Assembly: GCF_001751245.1 (NCBI RefSeq)
Contig: NZ_LJGU01000114.1
Span: 59,155 to 94,242 of the forward strand
DNA: 35,088 bases
Direction: 5' to 3'
Source: Streptomyces oceani
Lineage (GTDB): Bacteria; Actinomycetota; Actinomycetes; Streptomycetales; Streptomycetaceae
In this document: positions 8,851 through 17,732 of the stretch, one piece after another
Layout of the letters: each line of letters opens with the position of its first letter
Numbering within the stretch: position 1 is the stretch's first letter
The notes under the pieces: model-generated
Database searches by the model: none
What the model was told of the DNA's origin: nothing
What the model saw: only the letters and a program-made list of their open reading frames with translations
Position numbers and translations under genes: made by a program

Positions 8851-10920
8851 TTACGGAAACGGGTGCGGCGCGGGGTTGAGGTCCGCACTGGTCAGGTCGT
8901 GGGTGCGCAGGCCGGCCTGCCGTGGGGCGGTGCGCAGTCGGGGCATCCGCAGCGCGCGCTGCCGGCTCCATCCGAAGTCGATGGGCAACAGTCCCGGCAC
9001 CAGCACGCTGACCGTGGTCAGCCCCAACTCCCGCTGTTCCGGCATGGTCTGGTCCACCACGACCACGTCGAAGCCCGCCGCGGAGACCGTGTTCACGCAG
9101 TTGCCCAGGTCCTCCCGGAGGTCCTGGGAGGGCAACGGTCGGCTGCCCAGCGGACCGCTCGGTCGGTCCTCCGAGACGTAGAGCCGCTCCATCGAGTGGC
9201 GGGCGCGCGGCTCGCCCGGCGCGCCCAGCAGGAAGGCGGCGTTGTCCCCCATCTCCGGGATGCCGTACGCCAACGGATGGTCGTGCAGCGCCGCCACCTT
9301 GTCGTAGTCACGGGACATGGCCCGCAACCGTTGCTCGTCGCGCAGCGTGCGGCCCTGGAGGTTGACCGCGTCGGTGGCGATCTCGCACAGCGCCGCGGCC
9401 ACCGCCGCGTCCGGGTCCAGGCTCGCCCCGGCGCCGAAGCACATCCGGCCCAGGCCGCCGTCGTGCCGTACGGCGACTCCGGTGACGACCGGGATGGGGA
9501 AGGTGATCCGGGTGTCGAAGAACCGGGCTTCGTAGCCGTACATCGCGAGCCGGTCCACGGCGTGCCGGCTGCGACCGGTGAGACTGCCCGGGTCGATCTC
9601 CGGCAGCGCCAGCCTGCCGTACCAGGCCAGCAGGAACGCGTCCCGTTCGACCACCTCCATCAGCCCGAAGTACGCCGCCTCCTCCAGTGAGCCGCCGGAG
9701 GCGCAGCCGTTGGAGCTCTCCTGCACGAAGCGGTGCTCCAGGCCGGGGGTGTGGTAGTACGTCAGCACCTCGGGCACCAGCAGCGGACGCTCGTCCCGCA
9801 GCGAATAGCCCCACACCCAGGGGATCTCCCGGTCCGCCCGGAACGGGGTGACATGCGGGTTGGCCTCGTGGAAGGCGTCCGAGTACAGGCCGCACACCCG
9901 CGGGTCCACCAACGGTGTCCCCCGCGCGCGCAGCGAGTCCAGCGAGGCGTGGGCGCCGGCCGTCCTGGTCCGGGCGCGCATGCCCGCGTACCGCTCGAGC
10001 CCCTCCAGGACACCGATCCGCACGCTGTCCGCGAAGCTGTCGGCGTGGCCGCCCCAGAAGGTCTCCCGCAGGTAGTCGCCGGAGCGCATGGAGAAGCAGC
10101 CGATGGTCGCCGAGGTGGAGGTGGACGACACGTCGTGCACGACGGACGGTCCCAGCGAGCCACACACCGGGTTGGCGTACGGCTCCACCGGCAGTTCGTA
10201 CGCGTCGAGCGCGCGCACCCGGAAGGAGCCGGGTCGGGAGACGGGCGCGGGGCGTAGCGTCAGGGTGGCCGCCCGCGGGGTGTCCCGCTCGACGTGCCCG
10301 CAACCGGGGCACTCCGGGTCGGGCACCAGGGGGTAGTGGCGCACCCGCAGGGACTCCAGATCCACCAGGTGCACCGCCGGGAAGGTGCCGGTTACCGGGC
10401 CGGCACCCGTGCTCCGGGCGGCGATCAGCTGCGCGAGCAGCGTCGCGGCGAACGGGGTGACGTACGGGGACGCGCCGGCAGCCACCGTGCCGCCGCCGGA
10501 CGGGCCGCCGACCTCCAACGCCGTACGCAGCTCCACGGAGCGTACGGCCTGCCAACGGCGAGCCAGGCAGCGCCGGCAGGGCCGACACCCGGAGCCGCCC
10601 GGTCGGGGCGAGAAGAAGCCCGGCTCAGGCGGGAAGGGGCCGAGCACCGCGTACCGGCCGTACAGCCATACCGGTACCCCGTCCCGCGCGGTGTCCCGGC
10701 TCGGTGGCTCCGCCGCTTCCGGGGCGAAGGCGTCGGCGACGCCGAGCGGGCGCACGACCGGCGTCACCCGCTGGTCGTACGGGTCGAGTTCCCGGCGCAG
10801 CAGCAGCTCCAGCGCGGCGCAGGCGTGCTGTCCGGCCACCGGCTCCGGCACGGCGCGGACTCGACGCTCCGAGGTGGCCTCGGGGGCGACTGCCGTACGG
10901 GCGTGCTCAGTGGCCGTCAT
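8851..10920 (-). CDS. YcaO-domain azoline cyclodehydratase
   Basis: A 689-residue protein predicted to use ATP to cyclise Cys/Ser/Thr of a precursor peptide to azolines. The YcaO domain occupies roughly residues 240-689, with ESSNGCASG at 401-409 and EVVERDA at 422-428, both ATP/magnesium-binding signatures. The protein ends in NPAPHPFP, a proline-rich tail of the kind reported as important in azoline-forming YcaO proteins. An N-terminal region of about 230 residues carries Cys clusters (C112, C115, C118; C204, C207) that could bind zinc, as in E1-like partners. The start ATG at 10920 overlaps the end of the E1-like gene by 14 bases; a GTG two codons upstream is an alternative. Coupled expression with that partner is likely. 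Confidence 0.93.
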   Translation of the reverse strand: MTATEHARTAVAPEATSERRVRAVPEPVAGQHACAALELLLRRELDPYDQRVTPVVRPLGVADAFAPEAAEPPSRDTARDGVPVWLYGRYAVLGPFPPEPGFFSPRPGGSGCRPCRRCLARRWQAVRSVELRTALEVGGPSGGGTVAAGASPYVTPFAATLLAQLIAARSTGAGPVTGTFPAVHLVDLESLRVRHYPLVPDPECPGCGHVERDTPRAATLTLRPAPVSRPGSFRVRALDAYELPVEPYANPVCGSLGPSVVHDVSSTSTSATIGCFSMRSGDYLRETFWGGHADSFADSVRIGVLEGLERYAGMRARTRTAGAHASLDSLRARGTPLVDPRVCGLYSDAFHEANPHVTPFRADREIPWVWGYSLRDERPLLVPEVLTYYHTPGLEHRFVQESSNGCASGGSLEEAAYFGLMEVVERDAFLLAWYGRLALPEIDPGSLTGRSRHAVDRLAMYGYEARFFDTRITFPIPVVTGVAVRHDGGLGRMCFGAGASLDPDAAVAAALCEIATDAVNLQGRTLRDEQRLRAMSRDYDKVAALHDHPLAYGIPEMGDNAAFLLGAPGEPRARHSMERLYVSEDRPSGPLGSRPLPSQDLREDLGNCVNTVSAAGFDVVVVDQTMPEQRELGLTTVSVLVPGLLPIDFGWSRQRALRMPRLRTAPRQAGLRTHDLTSADLNPAPHPFP

Positions 10921-13141
10921 GGGCACCGCCGTCCGCCCTCGCGGTCAGCAGCACCCGGGCGGTGCTGAGGCCGCCGGCCCGCAGTCCGGGCGGAGTGGTG
11001 GGCAGTACGAGGACGTCCCGGTCAGCCGCGCGCAGCCGCTCGAGTATCCGGGGGAAGTCCGTGCGAGGCTCCGGTTCGGCGCCCTCCCCCGACTGGAAGT
11101 CCGCCGCCACGATCGTGGCGGGGTGCAGTTCCGGAAGCAGCGGGTCCCCGAGGTCCACGTCGGGGCGCTCCGCGGTCAGTTGGACCTGGCCGAGCAGGTC
11201 CCGTAGCGCGCCCGTGACGGCCTCCGTACGGGACAGCGCGGCGCCGGTGGCCCACCGTCCCGCGCCGGCCTCGGCGGTCTGGTCGGCTTCCCGGGCGAGC
11301 ACCACGTGGGCACCGGAGTGCGCCGCCTCACCCAGGTCCAGCAGTTCGACCGGGACTCCGAGGTGGCGTGCCGACCGGGCCAGGAACACCAGCTCCGGGT
11401 CCACCGTCGCCTCCTCGCCCGCGGGGTCCGCCGGAGCCGCCGGCTCCTCCGCCGCGGCGTCCAGCGGCACCAGCGTGGCGACGCCGGCTCCTCGTACGGC
11501 ACGCAGCAACGCCTCCTGGGACAGCGCGGCCAGCAGCGCCTCGCCGACCGCCTCCCGCACGTCCGTACCGGCACCCGAACCGCCCGTGCCGACCGCGCCG
11601 CCCACGCCGGTACCACCGCCCACGCCGGCCGAGCCGGCTGGAGGCTGCCGCTCGCGGTGGTACCGGCCGACCGGGCGGGCCACGGCGGCCTCGACGGTCA
11701 GCCGCTCCTTGGTCAGCAGCGAGGTCCCGACGACGGACGCCTCGGTCACCGGTCGGACGTGTTCCGCGTGCAGGACGGCCGCGGCGCGCAACGCCCGCAT
11801 CCGGGCCCCCGCCAGGTGGTGCACGTCGAAGGCGCAGACCGTACGCCGCGCACCGGGCCCGAGCGGCAGCTCGACCCGGCTGATCTTCAGCGGGGTCTGG
11901 GTGAGGTCCTCGTCGTCGTAGCGGGTGAACTCCCCGGTGTGGGCGCGTACGAGGCGTCCGCTGAGCCCGTCCAGCAACTCCACGGTGTCCTCGGCCTCGC
12001 GCGCGGTGTCCACGCTCGGGGACACCGGCAGCGTGGGGCCGTCGGTCAACACCGGGTCGAGTTCCGCGGCGGCGTCCACCGGGGTGTTCCCGACGCAGAG
12101 CCGGCAGCGGGGATGCGGTCGCACCGGCTCGGCGAGCACGTCCAGCGACCGCAGGTCCTGCAGCAGGATGTGCTGGTCGGTCTCGGCCGGCAGCGCGCCG
12201 GTGGTGATCCGGAAGATCTCGTAGCCCAGCAGGTTGCCCGTCATCGCCGCGACAGGCCCGAAGAGCGGTCCGGAGGCGTCGCCGTGCGGCAGCGCCGCGC
12301 CGGCCACCGCGCTCCAGAGTTCGGCGGCGTGGCCCTCGTCGACGTTGTCGCCCAGACGGAGCAGAGCGCAGCCGAGGCAGCCGGCGCCGCCGGCGCGGTG
12401 CAGCGGCCCGGTCACCGCGCGCTGTCCGAAGGTCCAGGCGGGCAGCAGCGTACGTCCCTCCGGCACGCCCGCCGCCAGCAGTCGGTAGGTGTCCGCGGCG
12501 GCTTCCGCGCCGGTGACCACCACCACGTCGTACTCCGTCAACGCGGACCAGTCGGCGGTGGCGGGGAGCCGGTCCAACCGTACGGGACAGCCCTCCTCGG
12601 CGAGCTCCGCCGCCTCGGCGGTGACCTCGGCGCTGACCTCGGCGGCCTGGGGCAGACCGATCCGGCCGCAACCGTTGCGTACGAGGCTCAGCGCGCACCA
12701 GCGCGCCGTCTCGTCCGTGCCGAGGATCGCCACCCGGGTCTCGCGGAAGGCGCGAAAACGCGCCGGGGCGGCGTCGGTGTAGTGGTCGACGTAGCCGATC
12801 TGGGCGGCGAAGCGGCTGGCCACGGGGGCGTCCAGCAGCGTCTCCGGGGAGTCGTCGGCCTCCGGGATGTCGCGGGCGAACCCGCGCTCGTAGAGCGTCC
12901 TGACCAGTTCCGCGGCCATACGCTGCTGGGCGGGGCCGAAGCCCGCGCAGATCTCCGCGAGGCGGTGCTGTCCGGCCAGGTGGGGAACCATCAGCGAGGC
13001 GAAGCGATAGGCGGTGCGCCCGGTGAGGTGGAATCCGCCGTCGGCATTGTGGAAGAGCACGCCGCCGGGCGTCTCGGTGAAGAGCACGTCCCGTCGGATG
13101 CGTGGCCTGGTGTCGGCCAGGGACTCGTACACAGCAGCCAC
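10907..13141 (-). CDS. E1/ThiF-like leader-binding cyclodehydratase partner with a degenerate YcaO-like C-terminal half
   Basis: A 744-residue protein. Residues 15-95 look like a winged-helix RRE/PqqD-like leader-binding domain. Residues 130-350 resemble the ThiF/E1 fold, with a GTDETARWCALSLVRNG segment near 141 and paired CxxC motifs C255/C258 and C346/C349 that would bind zinc. The C-terminal half, from about 375, follows the layout of a YcaO domain: an LLDGLSGRLVR opening, WATGAALSRTEAVTGAL, then a final LRAADRDVLVLPTTPPGL block. It lacks the NGxAxG and ExxER signatures. The family delivers the precursor peptide to the YcaO enzyme. GTG start at 13141, three bases after the SARP stop, with AGAGGT upstream. 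A Gly-rich linker lies near 505-530. Confidence 0.88.
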   Translation of the reverse strand: MAAVYESLADTRPRIRRDVLFTETPGGVLFHNADGGFHLTGRTAYRFASLMVPHLAGQHRLAEICAGFGPAQQRMAAELVRTLYERGFARDIPEADDSPETLLDAPVASRFAAQIGYVDHYTDAAPARFRAFRETRVAILGTDETARWCALSLVRNGCGRIGLPQAAEVSAEVTAEAAELAEEGCPVRLDRLPATADWSALTEYDVVVVTGAEAAADTYRLLAAGVPEGRTLLPAWTFGQRAVTGPLHRAGGAGCLGCALLRLGDNVDEGHAAELWSAVAGAALPHGDASGPLFGPVAAMTGNLLGYEIFRITTGALPAETDQHILLQDLRSLDVLAEPVRPHPRCRLCVGNTPVDAAAELDPVLTDGPTLPVSPSVDTAREAEDTVELLDGLSGRLVRAHTGEFTRYDDEDLTQTPLKISRVELPLGPGARRTVCAFDVHHLAGARMRALRAAAVLHAEHVRPVTEASVVGTSLLTKERLTVEAAVARPVGRYHRERQPPAGSAGVGGGTGVGGAVGTGGSGAGTDVREAVGEALLAALSQEALLRAVRGAGVATLVPLDAAAEEPAAPADPAGEEATVDPELVFLARSARHLGVPVELLDLGEAAHSGAHVVLAREADQTAEAGAGRWATGAALSRTEAVTGALRDLLGQVQLTAERPDVDLGDPLLPELHPATIVAADFQSGEGAEPEPRTDFPRILERLRAADRDVLVLPTTPPGLRAGGLSTARVLLTARADGGAHDGH

Positions 13142-13144
13142 GAG

Positions 13145-15034
13145 TTACACCTCTTGTCTCGTACCGGTTCGGTCGGTGGCCCAGCGTGCGTAGCCGCGGA
13201 GCAGGTCGTGCATGCGGTAGGGGCCGGGTGAGCCCTCCTCCAACAGCCCGGCGTCGGCGAGCTGTTCGAGGACCCGCTCGTCGGCGTCGGTTCCGGTGCC
13301 GGTTCCGGTGCCGGTGTCGGCTGTCACCCCGGCTTCGGGGCGCCCCGGGCGCCGGCGTACGTCCGCGGCCAGGAAGCCGTTCGCCGGCAGACCCGCCAAG
13401 TGCGTGAACGCGCCGGCCAGTTCCGGCCCGATCCGGTCCAGCGCCCCCTCCAGGACATGCCGTACGGACATCCGCGGGTCGTCCGGGAGGGACAGCCGCG
13501 CGAACGGTTCCTCCGCGAGCCAACCCACCGCGTCCGCCAGGCCCAGGCCGGGCCGGGTGAGCAGCCGGGCGGTCAGGATGCGCAGGGCGAGCGGGTGTCG
13601 GCCGCAGTGGGCGGCCAGAGCGTGTGCCGCTTCGGGCTCGGCCACGACGCGCGCATCTCCCAGGGCCGCCCGCAGCAGCTCGTACGACTCCTGGTCGGTG
13701 AACGTGCCGATCCTCGACACCCAGCCGCCGTGCGTGGCGACGAGGCCGGAGAGGCTGCGGCGGCTGGTGACGAGCGCGGTCCCGTCGGAGACCGTCGCCA
13801 GCAGCGCGCGTGCCTGTTCGGCGTCCACGACGTCGTCCAACAGCAGGAGCGTACGGGCCGCGCTCGTCAGCGAGGTACGGGCCGCTCGCGCGTCGAGCAC
13901 GGCCCGGACCTCCCTGACGAGCGCGGCCGGGTCGCGTGGCGTGCCGTCCGCCCGCACCATCCGCACCAGCAGCGTGCCGCCAGGGTGCCGCTCCCGCGCA
14001 CGCTGCGCGACATGGCTGGCGAGCGCGGTCTTCCCCACCCCGGGGGCCCCGGTCAGCAGGGCGGGGCCGTCGCCCGCGCCCTCGGCCAGCCACGCCAGGA
14101 GCGCGGCGACCTGCTCCTGACGACCCGTGAACGCTGGAACCTCGGTCACCTCGGACACCGCGCCGTCCGCCGGATCCGGCTCGGTGTACCGGTCCCGTGG
14201 TGCCGGCTCCACGGCCCGCGGTGCCGGCTCGGTGCCGGGCGGGGCGAGGCGTACGAGCTGCGCGGAGCCGGCGTCACCGGTGCCCCCGAGGTCCTCGCCT
14301 CGGAGGATGGCCAGCTCCAGCTTCTGCAGGGAGGGCGACGGGTCCACCCCGAACTCCTCGAGGAGGTACGCCTTGACGCGCCGGTACTCGGCCAGCGCCT
14401 CCGACTGCCGGCCGGTGCGGTACAGCGCCTCGATCAGCTGCTCCCGGAACCGCTCGTGGCCGGGGAACATCCGGGTGACGCCCCACAGTTCCACCGGCAC
14501 CTCGCCGCAGCGACCGAGACCCAACTGCAGGTCGGCCACCCGTTCGACGGTGCGCAGCCGCTCCTCCTGGAGCCAGGGCACCTCGTCCCGATGCAGCACC
14601 TCGGAGGGCACGTTCGCCAGCAGCGAGCCCTGCCAGAGGGCCAGGGCGGTCTTGAGGGCGTACAGCTCCGCCTCACCGTCGTCGACACCGGACAACTCCC
14701 GCGCGGCGCGCACACGTTCGCGGAAGCCGAGCAGGTCGAGGGTGTGCTCGTCGGCGGTGATGCGGTAGCCGCCGGGCACCGCCTCGATGGGGGTCTCGTA
14801 CATGCCGTACTTGCCGAACAGCCGTCGCAGCCGCAGCACACAGGTCTGCAGAGCCGCCTTGGCGGTGTTGGGTTGCTGCTCACCCCAGATGGTCCGCTGC
14901 AGGTGGCCGACGGCCACCACGGAGTTGGCGTACAGCAGCACGGTCGCCAGCAGGATCGTGGGTTTGGACGGCTGGAGCATCACGGTCTCCCGGCCGTCGG
15001 TGATGCTCAGCGGCCCGAGCACGTGGAACCGCAC
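13145..15034 (-). CDS. AfsR/SARP-family transcriptional regulator with an NTPase domain
   Basis: A 629-residue activator-type regulator. Residues 1-95 form an OmpR-like winged-helix DNA-binding domain, beginning MRFHVLGPLSI as in SARPs. Residues 97-245 form the bacterial transcriptional activation domain (BTAD), ending in EYRRVKAYLLEEFGVDPSPSLQ. A linker leads to an AAA/NB-ARC-like NTPase with Walker A GAPGVGKT at 329-336, a TLLLLDD Walker B and a C-terminal winged helix ending in MHDLLRGYARWA. Large SARPs lose or keep the TPR part; here no TPR block follows. It sits first among the biosynthetic genes, three bases before the E1-like gene, so it is probably the pathway-specific activator. Start is GTG at 15034. 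Confidence 0.92.
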   Translation of the reverse strand: MRFHVLGPLSITDGRETVMLQPSKPTILLATVLLYANSVVAVGHLQRTIWGEQQPNTAKAALQTCVLRLRRLFGKYGMYETPIEAVPGGYRITADEHTLDLLGFRERVRAARELSGVDDGEAELYALKTALALWQGSLLANVPSEVLHRDEVPWLQEERLRTVERVADLQLGLGRCGEVPVELWGVTRMFPGHERFREQLIEALYRTGRQSEALAEYRRVKAYLLEEFGVDPSPSLQKLELAILRGEDLGGTGDAGSAQLVRLAPPGTEPAPRAVEPAPRDRYTEPDPADGAVSEVTEVPAFTGRQEQVAALLAWLAEGAGDGPALLTGAPGVGKTALASHVAQRARERHPGGTLLVRMVRADGTPRDPAALVREVRAVLDARAARTSLTSAARTLLLLDDVVDAEQARALLATVSDGTALVTSRRSLSGLVATHGGWVSRIGTFTDQESYELLRAALGDARVVAEPEAAHALAAHCGRHPLALRILTARLLTRPGLGLADAVGWLAEEPFARLSLPDDPRMSVRHVLEGALDRIGPELAGAFTHLAGLPANGFLAADVRRRPGRPEAGVTADTGTGTGTGTDADERVLEQLADAGLLEEGSPGPYRMHDLLRGYARWATDRTGTRQEV

Positions 15035-15037
15035 GCG

Positions 15038-15178
15038 TTACCGCCGGGGGCCGGCTCGCAGGGCTCCGGCGGGAAGTGGCGCCTCCCCGGCGTACGGCGC
15101 GGTGGTTGCGGGCGCGGACCACGGTGCGTGGCCGCGCGTACGTCTCATCCCGTCACCGAGATGCCGGCGTACGTTCAT
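15038..15178 (-). CDS. Small ORF of 46 residues directly upstream of the SARP gene
   Basis: A short reading frame with a strong ribosome binding site (GAGGGGGAG, ending four bases before the ATG at 15178). It stops at 15038, three bases before the SARP GTG. The peptide begins MNVRRHLGDG, is rich in Arg, Ala, Pro and Gly, and contains no cysteine and only one serine, so it does not look like an azole-peptide precursor core. The good ribosome site and tight spacing suggest it is translated and couples ribosomes to the SARP start. It could be a leader peptide for SARP translation or simply a short overlapping frame of no function. I do not recognise a family. Confidence 0.4.
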   Translation of the reverse strand: MNVRRHLGDGMRRTRGHAPWSAPATTAPYAGEAPLPAGALRAGPRR

Positions 15179-15258
15179 GAGCTCCCCCTCGGACGCGCTG
15201 CGAGTGCTGCGGCCTGATCCTGGCAACGGCGCGGGGGCGGGAACAGGCCGGGGATTGA

Positions 15259-15293
15259 CAGGATGTTGCAGGAGGGACCGCAGCATGCTGCAG
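15259..15293. promoter_or_regulatory. Imperfect 13-bp direct repeat with 22-bp period upstream of the SARP operon
   Basis: CAGGATGTTGCAG at 15259-15271 and CAGCATGCTGCAG at 15281-15293 match at 11 of 13 positions, and their starts are 22 bp apart, two helical turns. SARP activators typically bind direct repeats spaced by whole helical turns, so this is a candidate operator for autoregulation or for another regulator. The second copy also contains the palindrome GCAGCATGCTGC. It lies about 80 bp upstream of the small ORF start. No convincing -10 hexamer could be fixed. Confidence 0.4.
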
Positions 15294-15441
15294 ACAGCGA
15301 TCAAAAGGACGCCTTCTCGGCATGCGGAACAGTTGACCGGAACCAGCCGTGTCCTGTCTTCCTCGACAAAGCGTCCGTTGTCCCGCCGTACGGACACGCA
15401 CGGAGCCGTGGAGCCGCCGGGCCACCATGCCGTGTCGCCCG

Positions 15442-16380
15442 TCATTCCGTGGGCAGTTCGGCGGCGACCTCCGCGAGCACGTCCAGCACCGGGCGGATCA
15501 GCGGGTGCTCGGCCGCGCCCCGGCGTACAGCAGCGAACACCCGGCGGGTGGCGGCGGGCGCCTCCACCGGCCGGACCACGGCCCTGGTCAGCTCCATCCC
15601 CCGCAACGCCGAACGCGGCACCAACGCGACCCCCGCCCCCGACCCCGCCAGCGCGACGACGGCGCGGAAGTCGTCCGAGACGTGCACCAGGCGTGGCTCG
15701 AAGCCAGCGAGTTCGCAGGCCAGCAGCGTCACCTCGCGGCAGGGGTTGCCCGGGTACGGCCCGATCCAGTCGTCCTCGGCGAGTGCGGACAGGTCGACCC
15801 GCTCCGCCCCGACCTGCGGATGACAGCCGTCCAGCACGGCGTCGAACGGCTCCGCGTACAACGGCACCCGGGTCAGTCTGGGATCGTCCGCGCTGGGCGC
15901 GCCCCGGTACTCGACGGCCACCGCGAGATCCGCCTCGCCGTCCAGCACCAGCGGCAGGCTCTCGTCGCCCTCGGCGTCCCGCACCCGCACCCGGATGCCC
16001 GGTTCGACCGTACCCAGCCGCGCGATCACCGGGGCGAGCACCTCGACGATGCCGCTGGCGAAGGACGCGACGACCACCTCGCCGACCCTGCCCCTGGCGT
16101 GCGCCGCCAGCTCCGCCTCGGCCTGTTCGAGCTGGGCGACGACGGCGTGCGCGTGCTCCAGCAGGATGTGCCCGGCGGTGGTGAGGCGTACGCCCCGGCT
16201 GTTCCTGCTGAGCAGGGTGTGCCCGGACTCCGCCTCCAGCGCGGCGAGTTGCTGGGAGACCGCGGAGGGGGTGAGGTACAGGGCGGCAGCCGCGGCGGTC
16301 ACCGTCTGGTGGTCCGCCACGGCACGCAGGACGCGCAGCCGCTTTGGGTCGATCACGCGGACATTCTCGCACCGGGCCAT
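15442..16380 (-). CDS. LysR-family transcriptional regulator
   Basis: A protein of about 312 residues (304 if the GTG at 16356 is used, giving an N terminus of the common form MIDPKRLRVLRAVADH). The N-terminal winged helix-turn-helix covers TVTAAAAALYLTPSAVSQQLAALE, followed by the effector-binding domain of periplasmic-binding fold that fills the rest. The length is normal. It follows kbl by 61 bases on the same strand, so it may be co-transcribed with tdh-kbl, and it is separated from the SARP operon by about 260 bases. It could regulate threonine/glycine catabolism or the peptide cluster downstream; nothing in the sequence decides between them. Confidence 0.88.
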   Translation of the reverse strand: MARCENVRVIDPKRLRVLRAVADHQTVTAAAAALYLTPSAVSQQLAALEAESGHTLLSRNSRGVRLTTAGHILLEHAHAVVAQLEQAEAELAAHARGRVGEVVVASFASGIVEVLAPVIARLGTVEPGIRVRVRDAEGDESLPLVLDGEADLAVAVEYRGAPSADDPRLTRVPLYAEPFDAVLDGCHPQVGAERVDLSALAEDDWIGPYPGNPCREVTLLACELAGFEPRLVHVSDDFRAVVALAGSGAGVALVPRSALRGMELTRAVVRPVEAPAATRRVFAAVRRGAAEHPLIRPVLDVLAEVAAELPTE

Positions 16381-16441
16381 CGGGCCAGCGTCAGTACGCT
16401 CGCCACGTACGCCCGCCGTCCCCGCGCCCCACCCGGCGGGC

Positions 16442-17650
16442 TCAGCCGGCCGGCGACTCCGCCCGGAGCGCGTCCCGGGCGCTGACGAACGCGGCGACGG
16501 CCCGCTCCACGTCCGCCTCGGAGTGCGCGGCCGAAAGCTGGACCCGGATGCGTGCCTGGCCGAGCGGAACGACCGGATAGGAGAAGCCGATCACGTACAC
16601 CCCACGCTCCAACAGGAGTTCGGCCATCCTGGCGGCCTCCGCGGCGTCTCCGATCATCACCGGGACGATCGGGTGGTCGCCGGGCAGCAGCTCGAAGCCC
16701 GCCTCCGTCATCGCCCCCCGGAAGCGCCGGGTGTTGTCCAGCAGCCGCTCCCGCAGCTCGCCCGCACCCTCCAGGAGATCCAGGACGGTGATCGAGGCGG
16801 CGGCGATGACGGGCGCGAGCGAGTTCGAGAAGAGGTACGGGCGGGAACGCTGCCGCAGCAGCGCGACGATCTCCGCGCGCGCGGCGACGTATCCGCCGGA
16901 GGCGCCGCCGAGTGCCTTGCCGAGGGTGCCGGTGATGATGTCCACCCGGTCCATCACGTCGTGCAGCTCGGGAGTGCCGCGGCCACCGGCGCCGACGAAA
17001 CCGACCGCGTGCGAGTCGTCGACCATCACCATCGCGTCGTAGCGCTCGGCGAGTGCGCAGATGTCCGCGAGCGGGGCGACGTAACCGTCCATGGAGAACA
17101 CGCCGTCGGTGACGATCAGCCGGCGGCGGGCGTCCTGCGACTCCTTGAGCCGCGCTTCCAGCTCGGCCATGTCGCGGTTCGGGTAGCGCAGCCGGCGCGC
17201 CTTGGACAGCCGGATGCCGTCGATGATGCTGGCGTGGTTGAGGGTGTCGGAGATGACCGCGTCCTCGGCGCCGAGCAGGGTCTCGAAGACGCCGCCGTTG
17301 GCGTCGAAGCAGGACGAGTAGAGGATCGTGTCCTCCTGCCCGAGAAACGCCGAGAGCCGCGACTCGAGCTGCTTGTGGACGTCCTGGGTGCCGCAGATGA
17401 ATCGCACCGAGGCCATGCCGTAACCCCAGCGGTCCAGCGCCTCCCTGGCGGCGGCGAGGACTTCGGGATGATCGGCGAGGCCGAGGTAGTTGTTGGCGCA
17501 GAAGTTCAGCACCTCGCCGGGCTGTTCGCCGCCGGTGACCGTGACGGCGGCACGCTGTGGCGTGTCGATGACACGCTCCGGCTTGAACAGGCCGGCGGAC
17601 TTGATCTCGTCGAGGGTGCTGCTCAGCTCGGCTCGGACGGACTCGTACAC
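16442..17650 (-). CDS. kbl: Glycine C-acetyltransferase (2-amino-3-ketobutyrate CoA ligase)
   Basis: A 402-residue PLP enzyme of the alpha-oxoamine synthase family. It cleaves 2-amino-3-ketobutyrate with CoA to glycine and acetyl-CoA, the second step of threonine breakdown. The PLP lysine is K245 in [10 protein letters not shown], and the [10 protein letters not shown] block lies at 211-220. Other family landmarks are FCANNYLGL and the [16 protein letters not shown] stretch. The GTG start at 17650 has AAGGAG five bases upstream. It lies 82 bases downstream of tdh, which supplies its substrate, so the two form an operon. Length and motifs are those of a normal active enzyme. Confidence 0.95.
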   Translation of the reverse strand: MYESVRAELSSTLDEIKSAGLFKPERVIDTPQRAAVTVTGGEQPGEVLNFCANNYLGLADHPEVLAAAREALDRWGYGMASVRFICGTQDVHKQLESRLSAFLGQEDTILYSSCFDANGGVFETLLGAEDAVISDTLNHASIIDGIRLSKARRLRYPNRDMAELEARLKESQDARRRLIVTDGVFSMDGYVAPLADICALAERYDAMVMVDDSHAVGFVGAGGRGTPELHDVMDRVDIITGTLGKALGGASGGYVAARAEIVALLRQRSRPYLFSNSLAPVIAAASITVLDLLEGAGELRERLLDNTRRFRGAMTEAGFELLPGDHPIVPVMIGDAAEAARMAELLLERGVYVIGFSYPVVPLGQARIRVQLSAAHSEADVERAVAAFVSARDALRAESPAG

Positions 17651-17732
17651 GGAGGCTCCTTCGGGCGTTACGCGGGAGGGTGGACGGGGTGGGGACGCGC
17701 GAGACGGGTGGGGCGCGAGAGAGGAGTGGGGG

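Noticed and set aside
6481..9690. 1069-codon plus-strand open frame
   Set aside because: It is antisense to the LanB and SagB genes, an effect of high GC content. The translation is low-complexity Arg/Gly/Pro-rich with no domain.
15153..15428. Minus-strand 91-codon frame as the RiPP precursor
   Set aside because: It has no ribosome site, is Arg-rich, and lacks a Ser/Cys/Thr-dense C-terminal core.
15263..15823. Plus-strand ORF opposite the SARP upstream region as the RiPP precursor
   Set aside because: Cys residues are scattered, there is no leader/core layout, and it runs antisense into the LysR gene.
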